From Actinomarinicola tropica (GTDB lineage: Bacteria; Actinomycetota; Acidimicrobiia; Acidimicrobiales; SKKL01), in the NCBI RefSeq assembly GCF_009650215.1, contig NZ_CP045851.1:2321001-2385000 (forward strand): DNA of 64,000 nucleotides. The letters run 5' to 3'. Each line of letters begins with the position of its first letter. Position 1 is the stretch's first letter. The notes under the pieces are model-generated. The model was not told the DNA's origin. It saw only the letters and a list, made by a program, of their open reading frames with translations, and made no database searches. Below are positions 63,102 through 64,000 of the stretch, piece by piece. A program made the translations under genes and the position numbers.

Positions 63102-63512
63102 TCAGGCCAGGCCGGGGAAGAAGATGTCGATCTCGCGCGCCGCGGAGTCGGCCGAATCCGACCCGTGGATGAGGTTCTCGCCCATCTCGGTGGCCAGGTC
63201 GCCACGGATGGTGCCGGGAGGGGCCTCGGCCGGGTTCGTGGGGCCCATGAGGGTCCGCACGATCTTCCAGGTGTCGTCGGGGCCCTCCACCACGGCGACG
63301 AGGGCCGGCGACCGGCCGATGAAGCTGACGAGCTCGCCGTAGAACGGCTTGCCCTCGTGCTCCGCGTAGTGGCGGCCGGCGGTCTCGGCGTCGATCGTGC
63401 GCAGCTCGGCGGCGACGAGCGAGAGGCCCTTGCGCTCGAGGCGGCCGATGATCTCGCCCACCAGGCCGCGTTCGACGGCGTCGGGCTTGCAGATGACGAG
63501 CGTGCGGTTCAT
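63102..63512 (-). CDS. ndk: nucleoside diphosphate kinase
   Basis: 136 residues, standard size. [38 protein letters not shown] and the active-site histidine in ENLIHGSDS (~117) are all present. It balances NTP and dNTP pools by phosphotransfer through His. ATG 63512 lies 7 nt after TAGCGT, so it is likely leaderless; an upstream GTG/ATG three codons earlier would lie inside the promoter. It sits between folC and the mre operon. Confidence 0.97.
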   Translation of the reverse strand: MNRTLVICKPDAVERGLVGEIIGRLERKGLSLVAAELRTIDAETAGRHYAEHEGKPFYGELVSFIGRSPALVAVVEGPDDTWKIVRTLMGPTNPAEAPPGTIRGDLATEMGENLIHGSDSADSAAREIDIFFPGLA

Positions 63513-63519
63513 GCCGCGC

Positions 63520-63525
63520 ACGCTA
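63520..63525 (-). promoter_or_regulatory. -10 element of ndk (leaderless)
   Basis: TAGCGT on the minus strand, 7 nt before ATG 63512. Confidence 0.6.
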
Positions 63526-63572
63526 CGCGCGACCGTCGTGACCTGGCGAAACGACGGCCGGCACGAGGTCGC

Positions 63573-64000
63573 CTAGAAGCCGAGCTCGTCCTCGGCCTCG
63601 GCGGCCTCCTTGGCCCTGACCATCGCCTCGGCCGTGCGGGAGTAGGCCGCGCGCACGGCGCCGACCACGTAGATCGAGCCGGCGACGACGACGAGGTCCT
63701 CCTCGTCGGCGAGGGCCACGGCCCGGGCCACCGCCTCGACCGGCTCGGGCACGACCTCGACCGAGCAGCCGAGGGACTCCGCGACCCGAGCGACGTCCGC
63801 AGCCGGGCGGGCCCGCGGGGAGCCCGGTGGGGTGCACACGACGACGAGGTCGAAGCCCGGCGCCCCGAGCGCCTGGAGCATCTCCTCGGTGTCCTGCTGC
63901 GCGAGCAGGCCGACGACGAGGTAGCGCGACCCGACGACGGTGAAGCTCTCGGCCAGCGCCGCGGTGAGGGACTCTGCGCCGTCAGGGTTGTGGGCCGCGT
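63573..64000 (-). CDS. folC: folylpolyglutamate/dihydrofolate synthase, C-terminal part (runs off the window)
   Basis: The last ~142 codons of a Mur-ligase-type FolC. It includes the conserved AAHNPDGAESL at the window edge, followed by a Rossmann-like domain with VVGLLAQQDTEEML, FDLVVVCTPPGSPRARPA and the final VVVAGSIYVVGAVRAAY. The enzyme adds glutamates to folates. The N-terminal ATP-binding half lies right of position 64000. A stop to the left of the region and the 60-bp gap to ndk suggest the same conserved folC-ndk order seen in relatives. Confidence 0.88.
   Translation of the reverse strand, partial: AAHNPDGAESLTAALAESFTVVGSRYLVVGLLAQQDTEEMLQALGAPGFDLVVVCTPPGSPRARPAADVARVAESLGCSVEVVPEPVEAVARAVALADEEDLVVVAGSIYVVGAVRAAYSRTAEAMVRAKEAAEAEDELGF

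Overview
The window is GC-rich bacterial DNA with dense coding, many GTG starts and several start/stop overlaps (ATGA, GTGA, TGATG). The gene set points to an actinobacterium: a BldD-type regulator, a PAC2 protein, an LLM-class F420-type oxidoreductase, a DUF222/HNH endonuclease, a class II DAHP synthase and a FolP2-like protein. Together with a single-chain pyruvate:ferredoxin oxidoreductase this fits the class Acidimicrobiia best. That placement is an inference; genus and species cannot be read from here.

Layout. 1-2.6 kb: the start of a DEAD/DEAH helicase, divergent from a membrane pseudokinase and a LysM membrane protein whose genes overlap. 2.6-6.2 kb: bldD, then the heat-shock unit hrcA-dnaJ-rsmE behind a CIRCE operator. 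6.2-10.9 kb: nifJ (PFOR) with a dihydroorotate-dehydrogenase-like partner. 11-13.3 kb: SDR and photolyase. 13.4-14.9 kb: DUF222/HNH endonuclease. 14.9-19 kb: lepA, rpsT, holA and a FolP2-type folP. 19-23 kb: MFS transporter, comEC, comEA. 23-27.4 kb: CnoX-like thioredoxin, phosphotransferase, PAC2 protein, LLM oxidoreductase and a secreted Calx-beta protein. 27.4-31.5 kb: MMPL transporter and a fatty-acyl-AMP-ligase-like enzyme. 31.5-36.6 kb: leuS, tRNA-Ala(GGC), rsfS, an LCP/LytR_C protein and nadD. 36.9-41.5 kb: sigma factor, DAHP synthase and a CoxE/MoxR pair. 41.6-47 kb: proA, a PspA pair, proB and obgE. 47-50.6 kb: a Tad/Flp pilin locus. 50.8-57.2 kb: dgt, rpmA, rplU, rne, DUF2344 and a TIGR03960-type radical SAM protein. 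57.3-63 kb: the elongasome operon mreBCD-mrdA-rodA. 63-64 kb: ndk and the end of folC.

Functionally, much of the right half is the widely conserved folC-ndk-mre-rod-rne-rplU-rpmA-obgE-proB-proA-nadD-rsfS-leuS neighbourhood, which couples cell-wall elongation, ribosome assembly and RNA processing. It is interrupted by lineage-specific blocks: the Tad pilins with dgt between rpmA and obgE, the PspA pair between proB and proA, and the sigma/DAHPS/CoxE/MoxR block between proA and nadD.

The most notable signals are: a BldD orthologue with an intact cyclic-di-GMP signature; a pseudokinase-LysM pair; a recurrent TANNNT -10 element 6-9 nt upstream of start codons, implying widespread leaderless mRNAs; an rsfS gene that seems to start at ATC; a tandem repeat carrying the proB stop codon; an LCP protein without its catalytic arginine; and a sigma factor lacking most of domain 3. 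No CRISPR array, prophage or insertion sequence was seen.
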